Positions 1-6,968 of a DNA stretch of 42,299 bases are shown one piece after another (the stretch's first letter is position 1; every line of letters starts with the position of its first letter). Position numbers and translations under genes: made by a program. The notes below the pieces were generated by a model. That model had not been told where the DNA came from. It worked only from the letters and a program-made list of their open reading frames with translations, and did no database searches. This stretch comes from Clostridia bacterium (GTDB lineage Bacteria > Bacillota > Clostridia > Oscillospirales > Acutalibacteraceae). The stretch is from positions 1-42,299 of the forward strand of contig JAFXLD010000092.1 in the NCBI GenBank assembly GCA_017531385.1, written 5' to 3'.

Positions 1-56
1 AATTCAAATTTCAGCCATATACTGCCATTTGCGAACAAACTGCATTATAATGGGGT

Positions 57-128
57 AAGGGGCAAAGCCCCTTCATAAACTCCTCACTTCTCACTCCTCA
101 CTCCTAACTATTGTCGGGCATAGCCCGA
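57..128. repeat. Intergenic repeat element with two small hairpins
   Basis: A hairpin (AAGGGGC/GCCCCTT, 57-63 with 67-73) is followed by tandem CT-rich units (CTCCTCACT-like, about 80-108) and a second hairpin (TCGGGC/GCCCGA, 114-119 with 123-128). The CT-rich core is the reverse complement of a related stretch at the other end of the window (about 42178-42209). This suggests a dispersed non-coding element; its family is not identified. It sits just upstream of luxS. A TATAAT at 46-51 has no convincing -35 partner. Confidence 0.55.
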
Positions 129-171
129 TAAATTATTGTTTGTTTCAGTTTTTTATGAAAGGAAAGTTAAT

Positions 172-624
172 ATGAAACGAATTGCAAGTTTTGAAGTTGA
201 CCATACCAATCTTCAGAAGGGAATGTATATTTCCCGTGTGGATGGCGATGTGGTAACTTATGACATAAGAACAAGACGACCCAATGTGGAAGAGGTTATG
301 GATAATGCATCCATTCATACTGTGGAGCATCTTTTTGCAACTTTTGTAAGAAATTCACCTCTTACCGATAAGATCATTTACTTTGGTCCTATGGGTTGCC
401 GTACAGGTTTTTATTTCCTTGTCCGTGACATGGCTCATGCAGACGCAATAAAGCTTACGCAGGATGCATTTGATTTTATTGCTTCATTCAGTGGTGAAAT
501 CCCCGGTGTTTCTGCTGCAGAATGCGGAAATTACAGGGATCATTCTCTTGAAGGAGCAATAAAAGAAGCGCAGATGTTTCTTCCTGTTATTAAAAATGTC
601 ACCGAAGAGAGTCTTAAATACTGA
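172..624 (+). CDS. luxS: S-ribosylhomocysteine lyase LuxS
   Basis: LuxS cleaves S-ribosylhomocysteine to homocysteine and DPD, the precursor of autoinducer-2, in the cytoplasmic activated methyl cycle. The 150-aa product matches the family's usual length. The signature HTVEHLFAT is at residues 49-57, with metal ligands H49, H53 and C118 (AECGNYRDH), and the conserved GCRTGFY with C76. The reading frame is open upstream to 136, but the ATG at 172 follows an AAAGGAAAG ribosome site and begins the family N-terminus (MKRIASFEVDHTNLQKGMY), so I chose it. It is monocistronic; no pfs or other methyl-cycle gene is nearby. Identification is very secure; a role in signalling rather than in recycling alone is not shown by sequence. 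Confidence 0.97.
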   Translation: MKRIASFEVDHTNLQKGMYISRVDGDVVTYDIRTRRPNVEEVMDNASIHTVEHLFATFVRNSPLTDKIIYFGPMGCRTGFYFLVRDMAHADAIKLTQDAFDFIASFSGEIPGVSAAECGNYRDHSLEGAIKEAQMFLPVIKNVTEESLKY

Positions 625-683
625 TTTTCGTTTGTTGAAAATATACAATTTTACAGCCTGATTTTTTATAGAAAAAAACAGAA

Positions 684-729
684 AGTATGTTCACTACAAT
701 ATGTAGATATTTTTTGTAGTGAACATACT
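684..729 (+). terminator. Perfect 16-bp inverted repeat after luxS
   Basis: AGTATGTTCACTACAA (684-699) is exactly complementary to 714-729, with a 14-nt loop, about 60 nt past the luxS stop. It is followed by a T-rich but interrupted tract (TGTATTTTGTTG). The stem is only about 38% GC, so it could be a weak terminator or a protein-binding palindrome. The rest of 625-924 is AT-rich and has no gene. Confidence 0.5.
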
Positions 730-807
730 GTATTTTGTTGTGTAAGTTTTTTGTAATGTCAATTTTAACAAAAATAAAGAAGTGAAAATAAATTTATTAA
801 AATAGGC

Positions 808-836
808 TTTAAATTTTTCTTAGTTAGTGGTATACT
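808..836 (+). promoter_or_regulatory. Possible murA promoter
   Basis: TATACT (831-836) lies 17 bp after TTTAAA (808-813), about 90 nt before the murA start. The -10 is good and the -35 is poor, so this is tentative. Confidence 0.35.
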
Positions 837-924
837 ATCAATGTTATAATGCGTTTTTTATGTGATGTGCATATTTTAGATATGCCGAAAAATTTGTTTT
901 CAAAAATTAAGGAAGTAAACCGTT

Positions 925-2223
925 ATGGAAAAATTTGTAATTAACGGCGGCAATAAACTTCATGGTGAGATTGATATAAGCGGTGCCAAAAATGCGGCAG
1001 TCGCTATTATTCCTGCGACTATTCTTGCAGAAGATATCTGCAGAATTGAGAATATACCTGATATCAGAGATGTTCAGGTTATGGTAAAAATCCTCATCGA
1101 GATGGGTGCTACCGTCCGTTATATAAATTCAAATACACTTGAAATTGACACAAGATATATAAGATCATACATCATTCCCTATGAAATGACAAAATACTCC
1201 CGTTCTTCATACTATCTTCTGGGAGCACTTCTGGGCAGATACAGCCATGCAAAGGTTGCAATGCCCGGTGGTTGTAATTTCGGCGGTGTAAGACCTATTG
1301 ATTTCCACCTCAAAGGTTTTGCAAAGCTCGGTGCTGTCATCACAAATGACAACGGTATGATTGATGCAGAAGCTGAAAGCCTTACAGGTAACATGATTTA
1401 TTTTGATAAGGTTTCCGTTGGCGCAACTGTCAATATCATGCTCGCTGCTGTAAAGGCAAAGGGTCTTACAGTTATTGAAAACGCAGCTAAAGAACCTCAT
1501 ATCGTTGACCTTGCAAACTTCCTTAACCTTATGGGTGCAAATGTTACCGGTGCAGGTACGGATGTTATTAAAATCAAAGGCGTGAAGTCACTTCACGGTT
1601 GTTCATATTCAATCATTCCCGATCAGATTGAAGCCGGCACATTCATGGTTGCCGTTGCAGCTGCAAAGGGTGATGTTACTCTTAAAAATGTTACTCCCAA
1701 GCATCTTGAATCCATCACAGCAAAACTCCGTGAATGCGGTGTTACAGTTGAAGAAACAGATGACACTGTCAGAGTTATAAGTGATGAGAGATCCGGTGCC
1801 TGTAAAGTCACAGCAATGCCTCATCCCGGTTTCCCCACAGATATGCAGCCTCAGATGACAACTTTCCTGGCTCTGAGCAACGGTACAAGCATCGTGACAG
1901 ACGGTGTATGGGACAACAGATTCAGATATGTTGATCAGCTGAGCAAAATGGGTGCAAACATTCAGATCGAAGGAAAAGCTGCCATTATTTCAGGTGTTGA
2001 GAAGCTTACGGGAGCTCCCGTAAGAGCTGATGACCTGAGAGCCGGTGCAGCAATGCTTATTGCAGGTATGTGTGCTCAGGGAAAAACAATGATCGAGGAT
2101 ATTTACCATATCGAAAGAGGCTACGAAAAAATTGTCGAAAAGCTTCGAGGAATCGGTGTTGACATAACAAAGGTAGATTTTCCCGATAATACGGAAAAAG
2201 ACGAAAAACATAACGCAGGTTAA
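925..2223 (+). CDS. murA: UDP-N-acetylglucosamine 1-carboxyvinyltransferase (MurA)
   Basis: MurA transfers enolpyruvate from PEP to UDP-GlcNAc, the first committed step of peptidoglycan precursor synthesis in the cytoplasm. The 432-aa protein is slightly longer than the usual ~420 aa. It shows the N-terminal substrate-binding K22-N23 (SGAKNAAV) and the catalytic-loop cysteine C117 in PGGCNFGGVRPIDFH, the residue that fosfomycin alkylates, so the enzyme should be of the sensitive Cys type. Residues after about 415 form a charged, probably disordered tail. An AAGGAAG site precedes the ATG. A weak terminator separates it from the downstream hydrolase gene. Many Firmicutes carry two MurA paralogues; which one this is cannot be decided here. 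Confidence 0.96.
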   Translation: MEKFVINGGNKLHGEIDISGAKNAAVAIIPATILAEDICRIENIPDIRDVQVMVKILIEMGATVRYINSNTLEIDTRYIRSYIIPYEMTKYSRSSYYLLGALLGRYSHAKVAMPGGCNFGGVRPIDFHLKGFAKLGAVITNDNGMIDAEAESLTGNMIYFDKVSVGATVNIMLAAVKAKGLTVIENAAKEPHIVDLANFLNLMGANVTGAGTDVIKIKGVKSLHGCSYSIIPDQIEAGTFMVAVAAAKGDVTLKNVTPKHLESITAKLRECGVTVEETDDTVRVISDERSGACKVTAMPHPGFPTDMQPQMTTFLALSNGTSIVTDGVWDNRFRYVDQLSKMGANIQIEGKAAIISGVEKLTGAPVRADDLRAGAAMLIAGMCAQGKTMIEDIYHIERGYEKIVEKLRGIGVDITKVDFPDNTEKDEKHNAG

Positions 2224-2227
2224 AAGT

Positions 2228-2254
2228 AAAAGGACGCTGAAAAGTGTCCTTTTT
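2228..2254 (+). terminator. Intrinsic terminator after murA
   Basis: AAAAGGAC (2228-2235) pairs with GTCCTTTT (2246-2253) around a 10-nt loop and ends in a T-run. It lies directly between the murA stop and the RBS of the next gene, so it may only attenuate read-through. Confidence 0.65.
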
Positions 2255-2273
2255 GTAGTATGGAGGCAAAGAA

Positions 2274-3065
2274 ATGGCAAGATTCTGTACGCTGTGTTCA
2301 TCAAGCAGCGGAAACAGTACATATATCGGCTGTAACAGCGGAGGAATTCTGATTGATGCAGGCACAAATGCAAAACGGCTTATTATGGCTATGGAACATA
2401 TCAATGTTGTGCCGGAGAGCATCAACGGGATTTTTATAACCCACGAGCATAACGATCATATCGGTGCCTTGCGTGTTTTTGCATCAAAATACAAAGTACC
2501 CGTCTATGCTTCAGCAGGAACGTTGACAGCGCTTGAAAAAGCAGGTCATCTGAAAGGTGATTTTGAAGCTTTTGTGATACCCGAAAAGGGAACCGAAGTC
2601 CGTGGTATGGAGATAAAAAGTTTCCGCACTTCTCATGACAGCGCTGAAAGCTGCGGTTACAGCGTGACACTTCCCGATGAAAGACGCATTTCAGTTGTTA
2701 CCGACACAGGTGTCATAACCAAAGATATCGTTGATAAAGTTACGGGCAGCGATCTTATTCTGCTTGAATCCAATCACGACAAGAATATGCTCAATGCAGG
2801 ACCGTATCCCTATTATCTCAAAAAGAGAATACTTTCATCTGAGGGACATCTTTCAAACGAAGATTGCGCAAAGGCGGCTTGTCATTTTATAAATACAGGC
2901 ACTACAAGGCTTGTTCTGGGGCATCTGAGCCGTGAAAACAATACTCCGTACAAGGCTTTTGAAAGAACAAATCTTGCACTCGGAGAAATGGGTGCTGTTC
3001 CCGATCTTGATTATGTTTTACAGGTAGCACCGGCAGGTGTGGGCGAAAGAATGGTGATTTTCTGA
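2274..3065 (+). CDS. Metallo-beta-lactamase-fold hydrolase, WalJ/YycJ type
   Basis: This is a cytoplasmic MBL-fold metal-dependent hydrolase of 263 aa. The signature HEHNDH is at residues 57-62, preceded by the strand ILIDAG (D28), with later metal-ligand motifs TSHDS, TDTG and LESNHD. The N-terminus FCTLCSSSSGNSTYIG is typical of the YycJ/WalJ subfamily, which in Bacillus is linked to the WalRK cell-wall regulon and has been proposed to act as a nuclease; the true substrate is not settled. In many Firmicutes walJ lies just upstream of rlmH, as here, with the stop and start overlapping by one base (TGATG). No walRK genes are in the window. GGAGG precedes the ATG. Confidence 0.9.
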   Translation: MARFCTLCSSSSGNSTYIGCNSGGILIDAGTNAKRLIMAMEHINVVPESINGIFITHEHNDHIGALRVFASKYKVPVYASAGTLTALEKAGHLKGDFEAFVIPEKGTEVRGMEIKSFRTSHDSAESCGYSVTLPDERRISVVTDTGVITKDIVDKVTGSDLILLESNHDKNMLNAGPYPYYLKKRILSSEGHLSNEDCAKAACHFINTGTTRLVLGHLSRENNTPYKAFERTNLALGEMGAVPDLDYVLQVAPAGVGERMVIF

Positions 3066-3547
3066 TGCAGAGTTTAAAAATTATTTGCGTAGGCAAGCTC
3101 AAAGATGCTTTTTTCAGGGATGCATCCGATGAATATATGAAGCGGCTCAAGGCTTTCTGCAAGGCAGAGATTATTGAAATTCCCGCTGCAAATCTGCCCG
3201 ATGATCCGAATGATGCTCAGATTGAAGCAGCTCTTGAAAAAGAAGCCGATGCGATACTCAAAAAAATGCCGACGGGAGCACTGACGGTTGCAATGTGTGT
3301 TGAGGGAAAACTCTATTCATCCGAGGATATGGCGAAATGTATTGCCGATGCGTCAATGCGCGGTAACGGCGATATAACTTTTATAATCGGCGGTTCATAC
3401 GGAATATCGGAAAGAGTAAAAAAACAAGCCGACATCAGAATGTCAGCTTCAAAAATGACCTTTCCCCACAGACTTTTCAGAGTTATGCTCCTTGAACAGA
3501 TTTACAGGGGATATAAAATCAATCAGGGGTCAAAATATCATAAATAA
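3065..3547 (+). CDS. rlmH: 23S rRNA (pseudouridine1915-N3)-methyltransferase RlmH
   Basis: RlmH is a SPOUT-class methyltransferase that methylates pseudouridine 1915 in helix 69 of 23S rRNA on assembled 70S ribosomes, using SAM. The 160-aa length is as expected. The SAM-binding knot contains GGSYG (109-113), and the family C-terminus is complete: FPHRLFRVMLLEQIYR (133-148) and the final YHK that reaches the catalytic site. Translation is coupled to the hydrolase gene upstream through the TGATG overlap. A strong terminator follows, closing the operon. Confidence 0.96.
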   Translation: MQSLKIICVGKLKDAFFRDASDEYMKRLKAFCKAEIIEIPAANLPDDPNDAQIEAALEKEADAILKKMPTGALTVAMCVEGKLYSSEDMAKCIADASMRGNGDITFIIGGSYGISERVKKQADIRMSASKMTFPHRLFRVMLLEQIYRGYKINQGSKYHK

Positions 3548-3550
3548 CAC

Positions 3551-3580
3551 AAAGCACAGGTTTTCTGTGCTTTATTTTTT
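3551..3580 (+). terminator. Intrinsic terminator after rlmH
   Basis: AAAGCACAG (3551-3559) pairs perfectly with CTGTGCTTT (3565-3573) around a 5-nt loop, followed by ATTTTTTT. Confidence 0.9.
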
Positions 3581-3603
3581 TGTTATACAAAATGTGACAA
3601 AAC

Positions 3604-3844
3604 TTGATAGACTATATATAGTATAATTTTATATGAAAGGATGGTGAAAGTATGAATTATAAAGCAATTTTAAAATACTTGGCTGAAAAAGAAAATGTTT
3701 CTGTACATGAAATTGAAGAAGAAATGCAAAAAGCAATATGTTGCACAGGATTGAATTGTTCTGCCGAGGAATTCATCAAAGCAGTATCAGAAATTATCAT
3801 TAAGGACTATATATAGTAAAATTGTATAATATATAGTCTATCAA
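3604..3844. repeat. 28-bp imperfect terminal inverted repeat enclosing a small gene
   Basis: The segment 3604-3631 begins TTGATAGACTATATAT and matches the reverse complement of 3817-3844 at 25 of 28 positions. The first 16 bases are identical. The palindrome ACTATATATAGT occurs exactly at 3611-3622, within the left arm, and again at 3806-3817, abutting the right arm. The enclosed DNA holds only the 54-aa gene at 3652-3816, which ends inside the second palindrome. I see no target-site duplication outside the arms. The structure could be a MITE-like element or, more simply, paired operators for the XRE regulator encoded next to it. Confidence 0.7.
3652..3816 (+). CDS. 54-aa small protein resembling the Spo0A C-terminal fold
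   Basis: A short ORF starts at ATG 3652 after an AAAGGATGGTGAAAG ribosome site and ends with TAG at 3814-3816. The product is helical and charged. The segment LKYLAEKENVSVHEIEEEMQ followed by KAI resembles the Spo0A DNA-binding helix region (compare AEKFNTTPSRVERAIRHAI), and SAEEFIKAVSEII resembles the closing Spo0A segment. It is far shorter than an effector domain of about 120 aa and lacks a receiver domain, so independent DNA binding is doubtful. It has two adjacent cysteines in the middle. It lies inside an inverted repeat and just before an XRE gene, which suggests a regulatory role. The resemblance is by eye and moderate. Confidence 0.6.
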   Translation: MNYKAILKYLAEKENVSVHEIEEEMQKAICCTGLNCSAEEFIKAVSEIIIKDYI

Positions 3845-3881
3845 CTCCTGATGAAAATTATAAAATGTTTTTATCAGGAGT
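3844..3881 (+). promoter_or_regulatory. Hairpin sequestering the ribosome-binding site of the XRE gene
   Basis: ACTCCTGAT (3844-3852) is exactly complementary to ATCAGGAGT (3873-3881). The right arm contains the AGGAG Shine-Dalgarno (3876-3880) of the gene starting at 3889. In the mRNA this 9-bp stem would hide the ribosome site, so translation of the regulator is probably controlled or kept low. A TATAAT at 3825-3830 could start a transcript just upstream. Confidence 0.65.
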
Positions 3882-3888
3882 GATAAAA

Positions 3889-4131
3889 ATGAACATTACA
3901 GAAGCGGTTAAAAAAAGATTTGACGAATTATGTTTTCAGAAAGATATAAATTATTGCAGATTGGCAAGTATATCGGGTGTGCCGTATACAACGGTAAAAT
4001 CTATATTTTACAATCAGAGTAAAAACCCCGGTATTGCTACAATAAAAAAACTCTGTGACGGACTTGAAATCTCAATAACCGATTTTTTCGATACAGATTA
4101 TTTCAGAAATCTTGAACAGGAAATAGAATAA
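3889..4131 (+). CDS. XRE-family (Cro/CI-type) transcriptional regulator
   Basis: An 80-aa protein that is essentially one helix-turn-helix domain. Helices run from NITEAVKKRFDELC through the turn and recognition part (RLASISGVPYTTVKSIFYNQ) to GIATIKKLCDGLEISITDFF, the typical XRE end. A start eight codons upstream (3865) is in frame, but the ATG at 3889 has AGGAG at the right distance and begins the domain. The Shine-Dalgarno lies in a hairpin, and the palindrome ACTATATATAGT occurs twice upstream, so autoregulation is likely though unproven. It ends at a terminator shared with the convergent operon. Its partner genes are unknown apart from the small protein before it. Confidence 0.85.
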   Translation: MNITEAVKKRFDELCFQKDINYCRLASISGVPYTTVKSIFYNQSKNPGIATIKKLCDGLEISITDFFDTDYFRNLEQEIE

Positions 4132-4135
4132 AACA

Positions 4136-4162
4136 AAGCACAGTCGGTGAAAGACTGTGCTT
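4136..4162. terminator. Bidirectional terminator between convergent genes
   Basis: AAGCACAGTC (4136-4145) pairs perfectly with GACTGTGCTT (4153-4162). A T-run follows on the + strand (4165-4170), and a shorter T-rich tract follows on the - strand. Confidence 0.88.
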
Positions 4163-4168
4163 GATTTT

Positions 4169-4603
4169 TTAAAGAAAAAACAGCTGACAGAGTAATAATA
4201 GATTTGATGCAGCAATTACGTAAATTCCCACAAATGCCGCTGCAGTGAAAAACTCTTTAACAATCGGCGCATGATTTTCTTCGAAAGCTTTATGCGGTCT
4301 GCCTTTGGGATAGCAAGCCGTTATTTTATCGGGCAGATGTCCTATCTGTCTGTCTACAGTATAAGTCAATTCATATTCCTTACCGTCAACTTCAAATTTA
4401 TATGTACCGACTGTTAAATAACTGTATGTATAGGTTGAATTTGAACCCATTCTTGAACTGGTGTAGTCTGATTTTATAAGCTCTGCTTCAACACTTTCAA
4501 GATTGGATTTTTTGTAACCGAAAAGATTTCTGAATTTCAGAATGCCGATGATAAGAAGAGGGGAACATACTGCAAAGGGGAGTATATAGGTGAGGATTTC
4601 CAT
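4169..4603 (-). CDS. Small membrane protein, DUF3592-like (paralogue of the next gene)
   Basis: The function is unknown. The 144-aa protein has one N-terminal membrane helix (about 4-22), a soluble part of about 90 residues, and a C-terminal membrane helix (about 117-141). The soluble part alternates strands with YTYSYLTVGTYKFEVDGKEY followed by a Pro-containing strand and a Tyr-Pro-Lys turn, the pattern of DUF3592-type proteins. GGAG lies upstream of the ATG. It is the last gene of a three-gene operon with a MraY-type transferase, and the neighbour at 4619-5044 has the same architecture, so the pair probably arose by tandem duplication. An envelope role is inferred from context only. Confidence 0.7.
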   Translation of the reverse strand: MEILTYILPFAVCSPLLIIGILKFRNLFGYKKSNLESVEAELIKSDYTSSRMGSNSTYTYSYLTVGTYKFEVDGKEYELTYTVDRQIGHLPDKITACYPKGRPHKAFEENHAPIVKEFFTAAAFVGIYVIAASNLLLLCQLFFL

Positions 4604-4618
4604 AAAATCGGCTCCTTT

Positions 4619-5044
4619 TTATATATCAAAAAATGTAAGAATAAATCCTGCCGTGAACATTAAGAAGAAAAACAATGCAATAAAACCGGAGAACAAATAT
4701 GTTATATCATTTCCTATACATGATCGTTTAGGATGTTTTTTCTGATAAGTAACCATTACGGTTTTTGGTGCATGATGGGGCTTCTGTGCCAAAGACATTT
4801 TTACTTCATAAGCCACATTATCAACTCTGTATGTATACACACAGTCGGTCATATGACTATAGTGTTTTTTTGCTCTGCCGATTCCTCTGTAGGTATCTTT
4901 ACTGTAATTTGCTTCTTTAAGATAGCCTCTTGTCTGTGCTGATTTTCCGGGACGGTATTCCGAGTGGATGACAAAAAGAACAATGCTGATAATAAGAGGC
5001 GTTATTGCCAATAAACCAAAAAATATCATGCCGTAAACTTCCAT
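4619..5044 (-). CDS. Small membrane protein, DUF3592-like
   Basis: A protein of about 141 aa, function unknown, with membrane helices near residues 6-26 and 113-137. Between them is a soluble region containing CVYTYRVDNVAYEVKMSLAQ and a following VMVTYQKKHPKRS, parallel to the downstream paralogue. The frame can be opened at a GTG (5056), but that GTG overlaps the AAAGGTGG ribosome site, so the ATG at 5044 is preferred. It sits 15 bp from the gene on each side in the operon led by the MraY-like transferase. The soluble region carries several Cys and His residues without a clear metal motif. Confidence 0.7.
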   Translation of the reverse strand: MEVYGMIFFGLLAITPLIISIVLFVIHSEYRPGKSAQTRGYLKEANYSKDTYRGIGRAKKHYSHMTDCVYTYRVDNVAYEVKMSLAQKPHHAPKTVMVTYQKKHPKRSCIGNDITYLFSGFIALFFFLMFTAGFILTFFDI

Positions 5045-5059
5045 TTGTATTCCCACCTT

Positions 5060-6031
5060 TTACTTTATAAGCAACAGGAAAGAAAGCGAAATAACTGTCT
5101 GCACGATCTGGAATCTGAAAATTGTTTGTGTGTTTGACCAGCCTTTGTTCTTTCTGAAATGGTCATGAAGAGGAGTTCTGATATTTTTCATTATGCTGAT
5201 TTTAAGGAATCTCTTGAGTGAAACCTTAGCAATGCCGAGAAGTCCGTCAAGGAGAATGAGCAGACAAAGGGGAATTGCAAGAACGATGTTGCCTGTTTCA
5301 AGAAGTGAAATGCCGAGGAATACGCCGATAGCTCTTGAGCCTGCGTCGCCCATCATCATTGAGCTGGGCTCTGCGTTGTACCAGAGATAGGGCACGATGC
5401 AGAAAATCATTGCAATGATAAGTGATGAAAATTCCTTTTCCATGCTGCCTGCAAGACCGATAACGGCAATAAAAATGAGTGAATTTATTGAAAGTGTACC
5501 GCAGAAACCGTCAATACCGTCTGAGCAGTTTGTGGCGTTTATCATCATCCACAGGAAAACGGTTGAAATGCAGACAAAGAGAATCTTATTCACTGCAAAA
5601 TCAACAAAGAACAGGTCAAGCTTTGCAAGGTCAGGATTGAAATAAACAAAAGCAACCGATGCACCGACACAGATAACAAGGTCGATAAGTCCTTTTTTGT
5701 ATTCACTCCAGGGCTTGTCCGATTTGTCATCAAGATAGCCTGAGAGCATACTTGCAAGAACCACAACATAGTAAATTATGTATTCGGCAGTGATTGGAGC
5801 AAAAATCAGAGATGCCAGAACAAAAACGGCAGTGAAAACTATACCTGCACCTCTTGCTTTTCCCTCTGAAAGCTTGCCGTTGAATGCAAATTCACGCCCT
5901 GCATCTTTGGGAAGTTTTTTCTTGAAAACTTTAAGCAGTACAAGAACTGCAACAAATGAGAAAAGTATCAGTCCGAGATACATTAATTTGTTGTCAAAGG
6001 GGATGTTTAAAAGGGTTAACATAAGTAACAC
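5060..6031 (-). CDS. MraY/WecA-type phospho-sugar-1-phosphate transferase
   Basis: A polytopic enzyme of the polyprenyl-phosphate phosphosugar transferase family, which moves a UDP-linked sugar phosphate to undecaprenyl phosphate on the inner face of the membrane. Of 323 residues, the diagnostic loops are present: DDKSDK (101-106), NATNCSDGIDG (165-175), MGDAGS (227-232) and PLHDHF (287-292). The last is the MraY-like HxH loop, so a MurNAc-pentapeptide substrate is plausible. The sequence is divergent, and no murE, murF or murD lies beside it, so it may be a second, specialised copy. The start is uncertain: GTG at 6031 or ATG at 6022. It leads an operon with two small membrane proteins. Confidence 0.85.
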   Translation of the reverse strand: MLLMLTLLNIPFDNKLMYLGLILFSFVAVLVLLKVFKKKLPKDAGREFAFNGKLSEGKARGAGIVFTAVFVLASLIFAPITAEYIIYYVVVLASMLSGYLDDKSDKPWSEYKKGLIDLVICVGASVAFVYFNPDLAKLDLFFVDFAVNKILFVCISTVFLWMMINATNCSDGIDGFCGTLSINSLIFIAVIGLAGSMEKEFSSLIIAMIFCIVPYLWYNAEPSSMMMGDAGSRAIGVFLGISLLETGNIVLAIPLCLLILLDGLLGIAKVSLKRFLKISIMKNIRTPLHDHFRKNKGWSNTQTIFRFQIVQTVISLSFLLLIK

Positions 6032-6193
6032 TCACTTTCAATTCTGAGGATGAAGATATTGTATCACAGGATTACTGTTTATTCAATATTTTAATTGTAA
6101 CATTGATTGGCAATTTGTTTTATGGTTTTAAAGACAAAAAGACCGATCAAAAGTAGCGTAAGTAGGGATAAAAAAGACTAAAAGTACCACTTA

Positions 6194-6604
6194 TCACAAT
6201 TTAAACATTTGCAGTAAGTTTCCGATTAATGATTGATCTGCTTCGAATTCAAACATTAATGAGTGTGAGGAAAAGGACGCACCTAGCTGACCCTTGATAA
6301 ATACTATCCCATTTTTCATAACAAATTCTATATATCCATCCGTATCTGCTCCGATATCATAGATACGAAAAGAGCCGTTCAACGAATCATATGCAGTTTT
6401 TATCTCGTTTACTATGTTGAAATAAAAATGGTCAAATAGAGTAAAGGTATCGTACCCCTTGAAATCCGCATTTTCATAAGATATTCCAAATGTAATACAG
6501 GGACATCCCTCAATGTATTTGTATTGTTGCTCACTTGGTACTGAAAGCAAGCACAAGCAATTTGTTCTGTTATTCCATAGAACAATATCATTTTTTACAG
6601 TCAT
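6194..6604 (-). CDS. WapI-like immunity-type protein (orphan)
   Basis: A 136-aa soluble protein. The second half has strands ending in YIEFVMKNGIVFIKGQLG and a C-terminus FEFEADQSLIGNLLQMF that resembles the closing ADQT-x-L-x-x-L motif of WapI-family immunity proteins, which neutralise contact-dependent or polymorphic toxins. No toxin gene lies beside it, so it would be an orphan immunity gene or relic. AAAGGGGAG precedes the ATG, and the start overlaps the end of the broken gene upstream by about 17 nt. Assignment is by pattern only; a general hypothetical protein remains possible. Confidence 0.55.
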   Translation of the reverse strand: MTVKNDIVLWNNRTNCLCLLSVPSEQQYKYIEGCPCITFGISYENADFKGYDTFTLFDHFYFNIVNEIKTAYDSLNGSFRIYDIGADTDGYIEFVMKNGIVFIKGQLGASFSSHSLMFEFEADQSLIGNLLQMFKL

Positions 6605-6947
6605 TTATACTCCCCTTTGCCGTGTTGACAGAGGCAATCAACATTCTGCGAATTGATCCACAATCGTGTAAGACACTTTTTGCAACATCATCAAAGATAA
6701 TGCCTGATTTTTGGGCTATTTCAATCCAATATTCCGTTTCATATCATTCTTTCAATGCAATCTGCAACTTGGCGATAAAATCTGCACGGCTATGTGCGTA
6801 TTTTGCTTCACGGATATTTGCCCCTATACTTGTTCCACTTCATTCAAGCTGATTTGATAAAGAATAGTGTCCTTTTATGCCGCTAGTCAGTTTTAGAATT
6901 CGAATTGCAAAATCGGTTGATATGTCTGCAAGCTTATTTTCAGCCAT
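6588..6947 (-). pseudogene. Four-helix-bundle (23S rRNA intervening-sequence family) protein, two in-frame stops
   Basis: Reading the - strand from ATG 6947 gives a 119-codon frame that matches the four-helix-bundle family throughout, including HYSLSNQLE, SGTSIGANIREAKYAHSRAD, IALKE, YETEYWIEIAQKSGII and IRRMLIASVN. Two codons are TGA: codon 36 (6840-6842), where the family usually has Arg, which fits CGA to TGA, and codon 68 (6744-6746), where Cys is common. There is no frameshift, and the promoter and AGAGGTG ribosome site are intact, so inactivation looks recent. TGA is a normal stop elsewhere in the window, for example at 3063-3065. The frame runs slightly into the start of the next gene. 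Confidence 0.85.
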
Positions 6948-6968
6948 CGAAATCACCTCTTTTATGCT

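Noticed and set aside
3604-3844. Complete insertion sequence
   Set aside because: Only 241 bp with a 54-aa frame, no transposase and no visible target-site duplication.
6031-6193. Additional gene or riboswitch before the MraY-type gene
   Set aside because: The stretch is AT-rich, has no ORF with an RBS and no clear fold.
6588-6947. Recoded TGA (alternative genetic code) explaining the two in-frame stops
   Set aside because: TGA is used as a normal stop elsewhere, for example at 3063-3065 in the WalJ-like gene, and the frame ends in TGA itself.
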